From contig NC_006043.2 of assembly GCF_000006445.2 (NCBI RefSeq), forward strand, positions 496,001-560,000: a stretch of DNA of 64,000 nucleotides. Reading direction: 5' to 3'. This document shows positions 10,592 to 19,747 of this stretch, piece by piece (the first letter of the stretch is position 1; each line of letters opens with the position of its first letter). Below the pieces are notes generated by a model, which saw nothing but the letters and a program-made list of their open reading frames with translations, searched no databases and was not told the DNA's origin. The position numbers and the translations under genes were made by a program. The DNA is from Debaryomyces hansenii CBS767 (lineage: Eukaryota; Ascomycota; Pichiomycetes; Serinales; Debaryomycetaceae).

Positions 10592-10870
10592 TGTCTCAAA
10601 TAATATACTTTAATGCTTATAGTTATGTCTAAGTTGTAGGATTATTATTGTTTGTAATTGATTTCGAATTATAAGTGTGAAGTAGAATAATCAATAATCA
10701 CAAAATGGGTCAATGTTTCTTAGGTCTTACTGAAATCACCACATTTCTCCTCAGCTCTACACATTATCCGTGATTTCTACATATGTCGGATAGAATACCT
10801 GATTATTTCAAATACGTACTCTTAAATACATACTTAAAAGAAGATTTGGGTGAAAATACTAAGATAGAAT
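10592..10870. other. Convergent spacer between the arrestin and HIBADH genes
   Basis: A short AT-rich spacer of about 280 bp where the two genes meet tail to tail. It must hold both 3' ends. I see no further gene or RNA in it. Confidence 0.5.
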
Positions 10871-11917
10871 CTATTTATCTTTTTCAGACAATTCCTCTAA
10901 CCATTCGTATAACACACTCAAATCTTTGGTAGCCAAGTCTTCCCGTTCACAAGCTTTGTCGTACCATTTCTTACCAACTTCACCCAAGAATAAGAATCTA
11001 TTATTACTTTTAGCACTCTGGGTGGCCAAGACCAAATCTTTTCTGGCCAATTTGGTAATAAATCCTCCATGGCAATCTCGATCTGCTGGCAAGTCGTTTT
11101 CCTTTGGATATGCACCTTTAATAGGACAGTTGTCGACCGAGGCCCAGGACTTACCGGTGGAAACTGACACCAACTTAGCATAATTCTTCATATCCAACCC
11201 GAATGACTTTGCCAATTGAAACGAATCGGCTACCGCCAAATTCGTGACCGCTAACAAATAGTTGTTAGATAATTTGGCAGCCAAACCAGTACCATGATTT
11301 TTTCCACAAGGGAAGATGTTGGTGCCCATCTTGCTCAACAAACTGGTCAAGGAAGGAGACATATCCTCGTGGGTTTCTCTCGACAACATGAAGGATAACG
11401 TTCCCTTACGTGCACCCGCTACACCCCCAGAAACAGGGGTATCGATGAAGTCAAAATCTGGGATCTGCTGCTTCACGTACTTGTGTACCTCGATGGAGGT
11501 AGGAATATCGACTGTCGACGAATCCAAAAACGTCGTACTCACCCCAGAGATATCAGTAGCGCACTTTTTGTAATTTTGCACCAATTCTTCCACTACGGAC
11601 TTAACATGTTTTCCTTCTGGCACCATCGTCATTATAAACTCCAATTGGGAGTCCACCTTGTGCACAAAATCCGAAATCGATTCCAATGGCACCACCAACT
11701 TCTTATTAGCTGGCGACGCCTCAGTGACCGTGTCCACAAACTTTTTTGTGTTTGCTGGCTCTAAGTCATAGACGTACAACTTATCGTCAGGCTCGAGCTT
11801 GTTGTAGATATGTCTGCCCATATGTTGTCCCATTTCTCCGAGTCCAATGAACCCATAGTTAGTCATCCTCAACAGCGACGTGGAAAGGCACCTAATACCC
11901 TGTTTAACCGAAATCAT
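10871..11917 (-). CDS. 3-hydroxyisobutyrate dehydrogenase, mitochondrial (valine catabolism)
   Basis: A 348-residue member of the beta-hydroxyacid dehydrogenase family that oxidises 3-hydroxyisobutyrate to methylmalonate semialdehyde with NAD+. Seen: a short presequence-like start (MISVKQGIRCLSTSLLRM), the Rossmann motif GFIGLGEMG, the family signature DTPVSGGVAGARKGTLSF, and the catalytic-lysine segment GTGLAAKLSNNYLLA. Length is close to that of the mammalian enzyme, with a Lys/Glu-rich C-terminus. S. cerevisiae lacks full valine oxidation of this kind, whereas Candida-group yeasts carry such enzymes. A long gene-free interval lies upstream (11918-12998), so its promoter may be shared with the divergent DUF1989 gene. 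Confidence 0.9.
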   Translation of the reverse strand: MISVKQGIRCLSTSLLRMTNYGFIGLGEMGQHMGRHIYNKLEPDDKLYVYDLEPANTKKFVDTVTEASPANKKLVVPLESISDFVHKVDSQLEFIMTMVPEGKHVKSVVEELVQNYKKCATDISGVSTTFLDSSTVDIPTSIEVHKYVKQQIPDFDFIDTPVSGGVAGARKGTLSFMLSRETHEDMSPSLTSLLSKMGTNIFPCGKNHGTGLAAKLSNNYLLAVTNLAVADSFQLAKSFGLDMKNYAKLVSVSTGKSWASVDNCPIKGAYPKENDLPADRDCHGGFITKLARKDLVLATQSAKSNNRFLFLGEVGKKWYDKACEREDLATKDLSVLYEWLEELSEKDK

Positions 11918-12998
11918 GTTCTATTTTTATTATGCTATATCAATGTGACTTGAATGTAATTAACAGTAAAGTATCACCAGAAATATCTTGTATAACCGCT
12001 AGTGTTTCTATACTAATAGTTAAATAACTATAAAACTTCTTATGAACGTACATATCGGGCCCTATATATAGTTTGCCCATATATAACCCCGGATTTTCCC
12101 CTCCTTTCCTGTTTGATTTCCACAATGACATCCATTGCTTAAACGGGTTCGCATACTAAATCAGTAATACTAGCCTATGACAATCGTTTCACGTAGGCTT
12201 TGAAGGTGTAGTTCCATGGGTATTGCGTGGTGGTTGGTTGTGCATTCTATTTCCCCATATTTTAGCTTGCACCGGAGTGGCTCCGATATCATACGCGGCA
12301 AGCTGAGACGAATGGAGGGCACAAGTGAGACTATTTTGGAACAAGATAAGTTGCGGAGAGTAGTTACTTAGTCCGTTTATAGTTCTATTGAGATTATGTT
12401 GAAAGCAGGTACGACTGAAAGTTAAATGGAGATATGCTGTGTTATCTGTGCTATTTTGTAATAGCTGTACACAGTGCAGATATTCGAATGGGTAAAGGGT
12501 TTTCATACCCGACCGGAAACGGACCAGACTGTGGGGTCACAAAAAGGACGAACATTGACCCCCCACATCACCGATGTCGCGGATGGTATGTCGTAACTCA
12601 TATGTCGCAGGTCGTTGGTTACAATTCGACTAGATCCGAGGGTGCAGGGGGTGCGGGTGTCGCAAAATGAAATAATATAGGACGACATTTTAGCAATGAT
12701 AACGATCCTCTAGTGGAAGTGCCGAACATGGCAGATTGGAGATAAGCGGCGGGTAAGACTGATTTGGGATACTATAATAATATACCTGGTAATCTAGTGC
12801 GACGAATGGTGCAACATCTAACTTAAATTCAGGCAATATTAGCGACATGAAAAATTCACTGATGTTCAGGTACTTGCTATATTAAGACCAGGAAAGCATA
12901 AAGAGATTAGCATAACTGCCTCGACAACGAGCTTGATTCACACCCAGAGATTTGCCCATTTATTGACTTCAAGCCCTATTATAGAAACTACATATATC
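11918..12998. other. 1.08 kb divergent intergenic region, no gene supported
   Basis: The longest gene-free stretch in the window. It separates HIBADH (minus) from the DUF1989 gene (plus). The stretch from about 12480 to 12680 is clearly richer in G+C than its surroundings. It holds a CGG-AAA-CGG direct repeat at 12514-12522, compatible with a Zn2Cys6 regulator site, and GATAAG lies at 12741-12746. ORFs of 60-105 codons exist here but have no recognisable content. I found no tRNA fold or LTR-like ends. Confidence 0.5.
12741..12746 (+). promoter_or_regulatory. GATAAG site upstream of the DUF1989 gene
   Basis: A GATAAG hexamer 253 bp before the ATG at 12999. GATA factors (Gln3/Gat1 type) activate nitrogen-scavenging genes through this core. 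A hexamer occurs by chance often, so support is weak. It is listed because the downstream gene belongs to a family linked to urea/guanidine nitrogen metabolism. Confidence 0.3.
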
Positions 12999-13889
12999 AT
13001 GTCCGACAATTCATCACAAACAAATATCAAAACTAAATACAATCTTCCGAAACCTACGCCAGCTTATTATCCGCACGATGGATCCCCCATATATGCCGAT
13101 AAGAAACTTTACCAGAAAATTGGTGCTTGCGAAAAGACACTTGTGGAAAAACATTTGTGTCAACCCCGTAGAGGCATAGCTGTGAAGATTCCTGCTAAAT
13201 CTGTATTCAGAATTACCACTCCGGAAGGCCCGCAGGTGTGCGATTTGAACATCTGGAACTTGCACAATCCTAGAGAGAGATTTTGGGCTGCCCGGAGTCG
13301 TCAATTGCATTCAGCGCATGTGTCTACCTACGATAGACTTTGGTCCAACCTCCCATTCCTTCGCCCATTGGTAACTATTACTGGTGATTCCATGCTGGAC
13401 AGAGGCCAGGATGAATGGGGTGGAAGATTGCATGATTTGAACGGAACAAGATGTGATCCATACATCGACCAATTAATCAGTGGACAGGAAAATAATTTCC
13501 ACTGCCATTCAAATTTGCTTCGGGCAGTTTTACCACATGGATTGACCGAGTTTGATATCCATGATGTTATAAATGTATTCCAGGTCACAGGATTGAACGA
13601 GTATGATCAGTATTTCATGGAGGCATGTCCTGCAAAAGCTGGTGATTATTTCGAGTGCTTTGCCGAGCAGGATTTACTTATTGCTATCAGTGCTTGCCCT
13701 GGTGGAGATTTGTCTCAATGGGGTTGGGGTGAAGATGGCGAGAATTTGGAAGACCTGAAGATGGTCGATTGTTGTAGACCACTAGGAATAGAGGTGTATA
13801 AAATTAACGATGAGAAAGTTTTAGAAGGTTGGGTGCCTCCCAATGTTGTTGGATACAAGGGCAACCACGGCTTACAAAACCCAGCTTAA
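12999..13889 (+). CDS. DUF1989 (urea carboxylase-associated) family protein
   Basis: A 296-residue protein starting at ATG 12999; the longer frame upstream begins only at a TTG. It matches the DUF1989 family. The core has RRGIAVKIPAKSVFRI, then PEGPQVCDLNIWN, then NFHCHSNLLRAV with the conserved Cys-His-Ser-Asn-Leu segment, DVINVFQVTGLN, and near the end DLSQWG and CRPLGIEVY. In bacteria DUF1989 proteins are encoded beside urea carboxylase or allophanate hydrolase, and paired members form carboxyguanidine deiminase in guanidine degradation. By inference this protein may process a guanidine- or urea-derived compound in the cytosol. No urea amidolyase gene is in the window. It converges on AIM22 with only 31 bp between the stops. 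Confidence 0.85.
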   Translation: MSDNSSQTNIKTKYNLPKPTPAYYPHDGSPIYADKKLYQKIGACEKTLVEKHLCQPRRGIAVKIPAKSVFRITTPEGPQVCDLNIWNLHNPRERFWAARSRQLHSAHVSTYDRLWSNLPFLRPLVTITGDSMLDRGQDEWGGRLHDLNGTRCDPYIDQLISGQENNFHCHSNLLRAVLPHGLTEFDIHDVINVFQVTGLNEYDQYFMEACPAKAGDYFECFAEQDLLIAISACPGGDLSQWGWGEDGENLEDLKMVDCCRPLGIEVYKINDEKVLEGWVPPNVVGYKGNHGLQNPA

Positions 13890-13920
13890 TGTGGTCTAAT
13901 TTTCTATTATTCTATTTACA

Positions 13921-15324
13921 CTATATAGTACCGTCTATTGATTGGCCTATCCAATCACTGATCATATCATTTGTAATAAAGCCACTAACATTACTTCCAC
14001 TATATGTCAACTCTTGGGTCTCAATAATCTGTTCAAGAAACTCGAAGCTCTCCTTGATTTTTTCCGTAGAGATCATACGATTGGATATTTCATCAAATGA
14101 CAATTCAAACGTGTCTATAATGGCCCCCTTCTTCACATGGAATTTGACTGTAAAACCAAACTTTTCGTTATATAATTCGTGACTAAACTTAGGAGTTGAT
14201 CCGTACTTCCATTTCCACTCTTTGAGTTCATCTGCCAAGTCATATATTTGTTGATTCAACACAGTCGTTTCGTCTATGTTAACAACTCTTGCGTAATCTG
14301 AATATGCTTCAACAAAATCAGTAAGATTGAATAATTCATTTTGATCATACTCTTCAGAGTCCGATGGGAGCTTTTCGTTCTGGACGTCATTTTCTTTTTC
14401 GACAATTCCGTAGTTCTTACTGAACCCATCACTTACCAACTCAATAAATTTCTCATCTTTTAATTCTAAATTAATCACCTTGGATTTAACAGAGTTAATG
14501 GATGCCATAGAATCAACAATGCCTAGTTGACGTTCATCTCTCGTCAATAATTTACCCAAAACATCCAACTTCAGATCCAACAACATAGTACCATGATGGT
14601 AAGATTTTCCTTTTGATAACTTGTAAGCTGACCCGCTAACCTTATAATCAACTCCATCAGGTTGCGTTACTGTAGTTATATCTCCCCTTTCACTAACTTT
14701 CAACTTGTATTTAAGATCCGGGTACTTATTCACCGAGTCTCTAATTATTTCGGCAAATTTAAACCTATCAAACTTAGGCTTGGTGGTCATGAATGAATAG
14801 TTAACATTACCAAGATCGTGAACAACAGTTCCACCACCAGAGCGTCTTCTCACGAGAGGAATATGTAGTGAGTTCAATAATGGCAAGTTAACTTCTTTCC
14901 AAGGATTCTGATTTTTGCCAATGACAGCACAGGGCCAATTCTTATAAAACATTAACCTATTATAATTTTCTTTGGAATCGTTTTCTGGGATCGGCATATC
15001 ATTATAGATACTATCTTCGATTGCAAGATTCAAATATGGGTCCTTTAATTTCGATACAAATATTACTGGTTCTCTTAATTTTGTATAGTTTTGTAAGTCA
15101 ATCTTTACTTCTGGAGTTTCTTGTTCCAAATCCTCGTATAGCTTTTGCTTCTGCATTATAACATCTTTAGATTCTTTGTAATGTTGAAAGTCCAGTAGAT
15201 TAAAATCATCATCATTAGCAGGATCTAAATCATCTTGAAAAGGGACATGAATGTTTCCAAAATACCTCTTAGTCTGTAAGCGAATACATAGACTATTAAT
15301 ATGGCTTAGGGATGGTCTAATCAT
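13921..15324 (-). CDS. AIM22: Lipoate-protein ligase (Aim22), mitochondrial
   Basis: A 467-residue lipoate-protein ligase A family member. In yeast Aim22 is needed to lipoylate the E2 subunits of pyruvate and 2-oxoglutarate dehydrogenases. The N-terminus is basic and Ser/Leu-rich, consistent with mitochondrial import. The catalytic core contains FYKNWPCAVIGKNQNPWKE, the hallmark RRRSGGGTVVHDLGNVNYSF, and the lysine segment KVSGSAYKLSKGKSYHHGTMLL. The C-terminal accessory domain holds the segment WKWKYGSTPKF. It is somewhat longer than the 409-residue S. cerevisiae protein, with an acidic insertion before the C-terminal domain. The ATG at 15324 lies 130 bp from the divergent POP4 ATG. Confidence 0.92.
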   Translation of the reverse strand: MIRPSLSHINSLCIRLQTKRYFGNIHVPFQDDLDPANDDDFNLLDFQHYKESKDVIMQKQKLYEDLEQETPEVKIDLQNYTKLREPVIFVSKLKDPYLNLAIEDSIYNDMPIPENDSKENYNRLMFYKNWPCAVIGKNQNPWKEVNLPLLNSLHIPLVRRRSGGGTVVHDLGNVNYSFMTTKPKFDRFKFAEIIRDSVNKYPDLKYKLKVSERGDITTVTQPDGVDYKVSGSAYKLSKGKSYHHGTMLLDLKLDVLGKLLTRDERQLGIVDSMASINSVKSKVINLELKDEKFIELVSDGFSKNYGIVEKENDVQNEKLPSDSEEYDQNELFNLTDFVEAYSDYARVVNIDETTVLNQQIYDLADELKEWKWKYGSTPKFSHELYNEKFGFTVKFHVKKGAIIDTFELSFDEISNRMISTEKIKESFEFLEQIIETQELTYSGSNVSGFITNDMISDWIGQSIDGTI

Positions 15325-15454
15325 ATTATCTGCTCTGTACGAATTATATTTATTTTGTAACCATGATTCTTCAAATATCGATATGGGAAAAAAAATTATT
15401 ATAGAGAAAATTATAAATTATCTTTTCACTCCATCTACTACAAAGATACTTCAC

Positions 15455-16321
15455 ATGAATAGGAATAACGTATTGGAAAGGCACCTATTAACAAGATGCT
15501 ATTCGTCTGAAGCTAGAATCGAAGAATTATTGTCCACAAGGTATTCGATAACAGGAGATCAAAGGCCATCACTCTTGTTAATGCCTACAGGACAAGATGT
15601 TGAAAATAATAAAACAAAGGCCTTATTGCATCAAGAAAGGCCCAAGACTTCTGACGAAGCTCATAAGACTAAGAAATATAATACTCGAATAGAATTAAAG
15701 AATTATATCAAAAATACTTTAAATAATCAACAAAAGGTGATTAAAAAGATTCAAGCATATAATAGATTAAGCAAGCAAAATGGTAAGAAGAAACCATTTC
15801 CAATATTAAAGCTATTAGAACATTACAGCATCCCAATGTATGAAGAATTTATACCTATTAGTAATTTATGGCAAGATTACATGCAAAATTTATTATTTCC
15901 ATCGGCTAATAACAAACTTCCAAGCTTGATCTCTATATTGCCTAAACTATCCAGTGCCGATTATCATGGCTGCTTATTAACCGTACTAAAGTCAACTAAC
16001 AGACTCCTAGTTGGTGTGAGAGGAATAGTTGTGTGGGATACCCAGCATTCATTTATATTATGTGTTCCAAGAACGAAAGATTCCAAAGAATGGAATGAAA
16101 ATAAAGAAGATTTTACTCCTTCAGAACAGATAGGTGGGTTGAAGATTATTCCAAAGAAAGGATGCTTATTTGGATTTGACGTTATTTTACCAAGCAATGA
16201 AGGGGAAGAGGATGAAGATGAATGCATGGGCTTTACTGTTATTGGATCAAGGTTCGAATTTAGATCTGTGGATCGTTCCGGTAAAAAGTTTAAAAACCAC
16301 AATGTCGATGATATTTTATAA
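15455..16321 (+). CDS. POP4: Pop4/Rpp29 subunit of RNase P and RNase MRP
   Basis: A 288-residue protein of the Rpp29/Pop4 family, a core protein of the RNA-based enzymes that trim pre-tRNA 5' ends and process pre-rRNA. The frame is open upstream to 15251, but ATG 15455 gives MNRNNVLERHLLTRC, which aligns with the start of S. cerevisiae Pop4 (279 aa). Visible are RIELKNYIKNTL, WQDYMQNLL, and the C-terminal Sm-like domain with LSSADYHGCLLTVLKS, GIVVWDTQHSFILCV and IPKKGCLFGF. The ending SRFEFRSVDRSGKKFK is the most conserved part of the family. Only 25 bp separate its stop from that of VPS51 on the other strand. Confidence 0.95.
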   Translation: MNRNNVLERHLLTRCYSSEARIEELLSTRYSITGDQRPSLLLMPTGQDVENNKTKALLHQERPKTSDEAHKTKKYNTRIELKNYIKNTLNNQQKVIKKIQAYNRLSKQNGKKKPFPILKLLEHYSIPMYEEFIPISNLWQDYMQNLLFPSANNKLPSLISILPKLSSADYHGCLLTVLKSTNRLLVGVRGIVVWDTQHSFILCVPRTKDSKEWNENKEDFTPSEQIGGLKIIPKKGCLFGFDVILPSNEGEEDEDECMGFTVIGSRFEFRSVDRSGKKFKNHNVDDIL

Positions 16322-16346
16322 TAGGATGTATATTAGATGTATAATA

Positions 16347-17252
16347 CTACGTAAATTTTGACTTTAATTTATTTAGTTGAAGGATTAATAATTCATCATG
16401 ATGTACGTTTAAAGATTTCAAGATATCTTGAATATCATTCAAGATCTTGTTCTTTGATTCTTGTTTAACATTCTTAGGATCTTCATCTAGTAATAGGTTT
16501 ACTTCCTTGACCAATTGTTGTTTATTTATACTTTCAGGAAATTTGTCTTTTTCTGAGTTTTCAGCTATACCTTTCATACTGGAGGCAGAATCGTTATCGT
16601 CATTATCGAAATCCTTCTGCAAACTTTTAACAACCGTTTCAAATTCGGTGTTAAACTGTTGTACGTCCTCATTTATAAACTTTGATAGGTCTGTGAATAT
16701 ACTATCAAGGTCATGGTCATTTATCTCTTTTGTTTTAGTTTTAAGTTCGTTAGGGGGATTAGTGAAAATTCCAAGCCCATCCAATGTATTCTCTTTGGCC
16801 ACAGGTTTAGGCTTTGATAAATCACCCAATATTTGGCTCAATTTAATCAATTCGTAGTAATTATCATATATAATAGACTTCTTAGCCAGATCGTGTGAAT
16901 TTAGTTTATTTGTTATAGAATTTCGTAATTTGAGTATTTCCTCGACTGGTGTACTTTTCATAAACTTCAATAATTGTTCAGGATCATTAAAATTAACATT
17001 ATTCGTTGTCTCTGAGGAAGATATCAGCTCTTCTATATTTGTGTCTTGTGATTCTTGGTGATGAATATTATAAAAATCTTGCAATGCTTTCCTTCTTGAC
17101 AGAACTTGGCGAGATGTTGTTGCTGACGAAATACGGGGGGATTCAAACTGACTTTTGGGTAAAGGTGACGACGGATGTGATGGAGTAGATGACTGTTGTC
17201 GGCTCGAGGCCGATGAAGGCTTTTTGTAGGATAACACAGGCGTATCTGACAT
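16347..17252 (-). CDS. VPS51: Vps51 subunit of the GARP tethering complex
   Basis: A 301-residue protein, start at ATG 17252. GARP tethers endosome-derived vesicles at the trans-Golgi, and Vps51 binds the t-SNARE Tlg1. The N-terminus is Ser/Pro-rich and disordered. It is followed by the family hallmark RRKALQDFYNI and a helical segment (DPEQLLKFMKSTPVEEILKL). Then come SYDNYYELIKL-type residues (IIYDNYYELIKLSQIL), corresponding to the Vps51/Exo84 helical start. The C-terminal part is acidic coiled coil. S. cerevisiae Vps51 is only 164 residues, and this longer form is plausible for the clade. NTR2 is two genes away, as it is on S. cerevisiae chromosome XI, which supports the call. Confidence 0.8.
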   Translation of the reverse strand: MSDTPVLSYKKPSSASSRQQSSTPSHPSSPLPKSQFESPRISSATTSRQVLSRRKALQDFYNIHHQESQDTNIEELISSSETTNNVNFNDPEQLLKFMKSTPVEEILKLRNSITNKLNSHDLAKKSIIYDNYYELIKLSQILGDLSKPKPVAKENTLDGLGIFTNPPNELKTKTKEINDHDLDSIFTDLSKFINEDVQQFNTEFETVVKSLQKDFDNDDNDSASSMKGIAENSEKDKFPESINKQQLVKEVNLLLDEDPKNVKQESKNKILNDIQDILKSLNVHHDELLILQLNKLKSKFT

Positions 17253-17450
17253 TATTGACACAATATATTCTTTTGTATGGAATTTCTTGTTTGTATTTAT
17301 ATATCGCGAATACTATACGAATGGATTGATTCAATTATAATGATAACTTTATTTAATAAGAGATTTATACGAAAAATCGAATAAATTAATATGTATTATG
17401 AACCAAATTGATTATAAACTAAAATTACAAAGGTGAAAAAAAATAATGCA

Positions 17451-18422
17451 TTATTCATAAATCCAAGAGTCAAGGTAAACCAAATCAGGATCTTGCTCAG
17501 CACTTGGTTCGATGACTGAAAAATGATCAAATATGGAGAATGATTGGTTTGTTACTAACAGCTTAACTGAAGGATCCACTAATTTGTCGAATGATTCGTC
17601 TGCATAAGCTCTACCGTATCCAGCTTCCAAGACACTTTGCCATGTAGCTTTAAATATATCATTTGTATGCTTAATAAGCTCTAACTTGTCGTCGTTGATT
17701 AAGACATCGCATAAGGATCTCACATCGTTAATTGCCAAATCAATATTAGTGATATTGTTGGAGGTAATGAATTCTATGATGGTATCCAAATTAACGAATC
17801 CAGTATGGTTTGCAGGGTAAGAAGATTGGTAAATATTATTATTGGAAGACGGAGTTTGAAATGCAGTAGGGTAGGTTTTAGAAGCCACAAACCTCCAAAT
17901 GACAGTCAATAATGAATCAATAAATTCTGTATCTAATTCTGAGTCTGTAAACCATGGACCACCGGTGACTTCTATTGATGGTTGTAAGTTATACAACATG
18001 TAGATCTTCCTTGTTGGATGTTTAACGGACTTAATGGACTTGATATATCTCTGGTTCTCTAATGCTTTCAAGCATCTGACAACAATATGTTGATGCAAAT
18101 TAGTTTTAGCTTTGATAGTTTTGGTCCAAATACCTTCACGACCAGACGCTTCGATGTAAGAGTAGATCATAGCTTCGTCCTCCGACATGGACGTGATTTT
18201 GGATGCTTCACTCAATGAAATGGCCTGAAATTTCAATTCATCGCCTTGTTTTACCAATTTAACCAATTTTCTATTGATTAATTCCTGGGCAATCATCAAT
18301 AGATCAGCGAGAACTGAAATCTGAATGAAGTCCTGTAGCTGTTCTTGATTGAATAACGTTGATGATGGAAATTCCAACATCTTATTGTGCAACGTACGAG
18401 CCTTTTCTGATAAATCTGCCAT
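17451..18422 (-). CDS. RPC34: RNA polymerase III subunit C34 (Rpc34/RPC6)
   Basis: A 323-residue protein starting at MADLSEKA (18422); the frame upstream is open only to a GTG. Rpc34 is part of the Pol III-specific C82/C34/C31 subcomplex and helps open the promoter together with TFIIIB. Tandem winged-helix folds are visible: LLMIAQELINRKLVKLV in the first, and EDEAMIYSYIEASGREGIWTKTIKAKTNLHQHIV in the second. The conserved KSVKHPTRKIYMLYNLQPS follows, then GGPWFTDSELDTEFI. Length fits (317 in S. cerevisiae). It is divergent from NTR2 over 253 bp, a spacer that contains a T-tract at about 18562-18572. Confidence 0.95.
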   Translation of the reverse strand: MADLSEKARTLHNKMLEFPSSTLFNQEQLQDFIQISVLADLLMIAQELINRKLVKLVKQGDELKFQAISLSEASKITSMSEDEAMIYSYIEASGREGIWTKTIKAKTNLHQHIVVRCLKALENQRYIKSIKSVKHPTRKIYMLYNLQPSIEVTGGPWFTDSELDTEFIDSLLTVIWRFVASKTYPTAFQTPSSNNNIYQSSYPANHTGFVNLDTIIEFITSNNITNIDLAINDVRSLCDVLINDDKLELIKHTNDIFKATWQSVLEAGYGRAYADESFDKLVDPSVKLLVTNQSFSIFDHFSVIEPSAEQDPDLVYLDSWIYE

Positions 18423-18675
18423 TATGATTGTCACAAATTATCTTCTAATATAATACAACAGATATTGGTGGTTTCAATAGCCCTGAAAGTGGTTGATAAT
18501 GACCCCTTTTATACTAATGTGACTTCAGTACTCCAATTTTCATAGATGGATCAACTAACAATTTTTTTTTTTCAGTTGTGCGTAAGTGAAGAGGCATACG
18601 ATGTCACAAAATATTGAATACTGAACTGTTTCTCGGTTCAATATTAGACTCCATGATTAATAAAGGACATTCAGA

Positions 18676-19584
18676 ATGAGTTCAGAGAAGCTTGATCTAA
18701 ATGTAATACTGTCTTTGGACGAATTGGAGGATAACTTGGAAAACCAAGCACCACAAACAAACCCAACGCAAGCTATATTTAAGAAGAAGGGTTTAAAGGG
18801 AAAAAAGCTGAACCAAAGAAAAGTATCGCTCGATTTTGATGTCAGCGACGAAGAAGTAGAACAGAAGAGTTTTCCCGTCATTAAAAGGACTAAATTTAAG
18901 TCACCACATTCTTTTGTGACTAAAAGTCAACCTTTCAGAGTAGGTGCTGGCCACACATCAATAAAAGAAACGAGGAACGAAGACATAAAATATACACAGG
19001 AACATATCAGAGAGCTCCGAGGGGAACAAATGGAACGAAACGAAGATTTGATGGATGTTGACGAACCAGTGGTTGTAGAAACCACTCCAGCTGAGGTACT
19101 ACAAGAGTTTCATAAAAATGCACCTATTGATAACAACGACGAAGACGAAAATATAATTCCAGTTATCGAATACGATAGTGATGATAATGATAATGACGAT
19201 AACTTTGCTGCTCCAACAGCTAACAGCTTTCCTGCTGATGACGATCTAATGCCCGATAATGATGACGCATTTATTGATGATGGCCCACTAAATTTAGCTG
19301 ATTCTAAGAAGTATCCAAAGCTTGACATTGATGAGGATCTATATGATATGGAGTTACCAATAGGAGAAGAAGAATCCGAAGTAGAGCTAGATGTATTGAA
19401 GCCTAATGTTTCCAGAGTTATAGAACCAATAGGTATTACCGAACACCTTGAAACGTTAAAAAAGTCTATTGAAAACCTCAAGATGGAGAGACTTGAATCT
19501 GAATCGCAATACGCTAATATAAAGACTCAGTTTGATAGTATAGGCCGAAATAAAGAAAGTCTACTACTAGAATTGATTCAATAG
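18676..19584 (+). CDS. NTR2: Ntr2-like spliceosome disassembly factor
   Basis: A 302-residue acidic protein. Ntr2 forms the NTR complex with Ntr1 and recruits Prp43 to take the intron-lariat spliceosome apart. Support: a basic N-terminal segment with a serine-acid motif (DFDVSDEE), the NTR2-family segment DIKYTQEHIRELR at about residue 105, a long Asp/Glu-rich middle, and a C-terminal coiled coil starting at ITEHLETLKKSIENLK and ending in LLLELIQ, as in the 322-residue S. cerevisiae protein. Sequence similarity is modest, but VPS51 nearby repeats the YKR020W/YKR022C neighbourhood of S. cerevisiae and strengthens the call. It could otherwise be a generic GCFC2-like fragment. Confidence 0.72.
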   Translation: MSSEKLDLNVILSLDELEDNLENQAPQTNPTQAIFKKKGLKGKKLNQRKVSLDFDVSDEEVEQKSFPVIKRTKFKSPHSFVTKSQPFRVGAGHTSIKETRNEDIKYTQEHIRELRGEQMERNEDLMDVDEPVVVETTPAEVLQEFHKNAPIDNNDEDENIIPVIEYDSDDNDNDDNFAAPTANSFPADDDLMPDNDDAFIDDGPLNLADSKKYPKLDIDEDLYDMELPIGEEESEVELDVLKPNVSRVIEPIGITEHLETLKKSIENLKMERLESESQYANIKTQFDSIGRNKESLLLELIQ

Positions 19585-19675
19585 GTATTTCATATAGGAC
19601 TTGAGCTTACGCCTATGTCAGTAAATCTGAGTCTAATGATTCATCACCGCGCTTAGTGAAAAATTACTGGATTAG

Positions 19676-19682
19676 TGAGTCA
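19676..19682 (+). promoter_or_regulatory. Gcn4-type site (TGAGTCA) upstream of ARG3
   Basis: A perfect palindromic-type bZIP site TGAGTCA, 66 bp before the ARG3 ATG. A TGATTCA variant lies about 45 bp further upstream, and a TATATATATA tract lies between the site and the ATG. Arginine biosynthetic genes are classic targets of general amino-acid control, so Gcn4 regulation is a reasonable inference. Confidence 0.65.
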
Positions 19683-19747
19683 TTACAGATTTCCATATAT
19701 ATATAGTAAAGAATTGAACCAGTTGATAAGTACAATAATATACAATA

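Noticed and set aside
12189..12506. 105-codon minus-strand ORF in the 1 kb gap
   Set aside because: No family resemblance, no regular hydrophobic pattern, and unsupported composition. A short real gene cannot be fully excluded.
15251..15454. 68-codon N-terminal extension of POP4
   Set aside because: It overlaps the AIM22 coding region, and the downstream ATG aligns with the start of Pop4 in S. cerevisiae.
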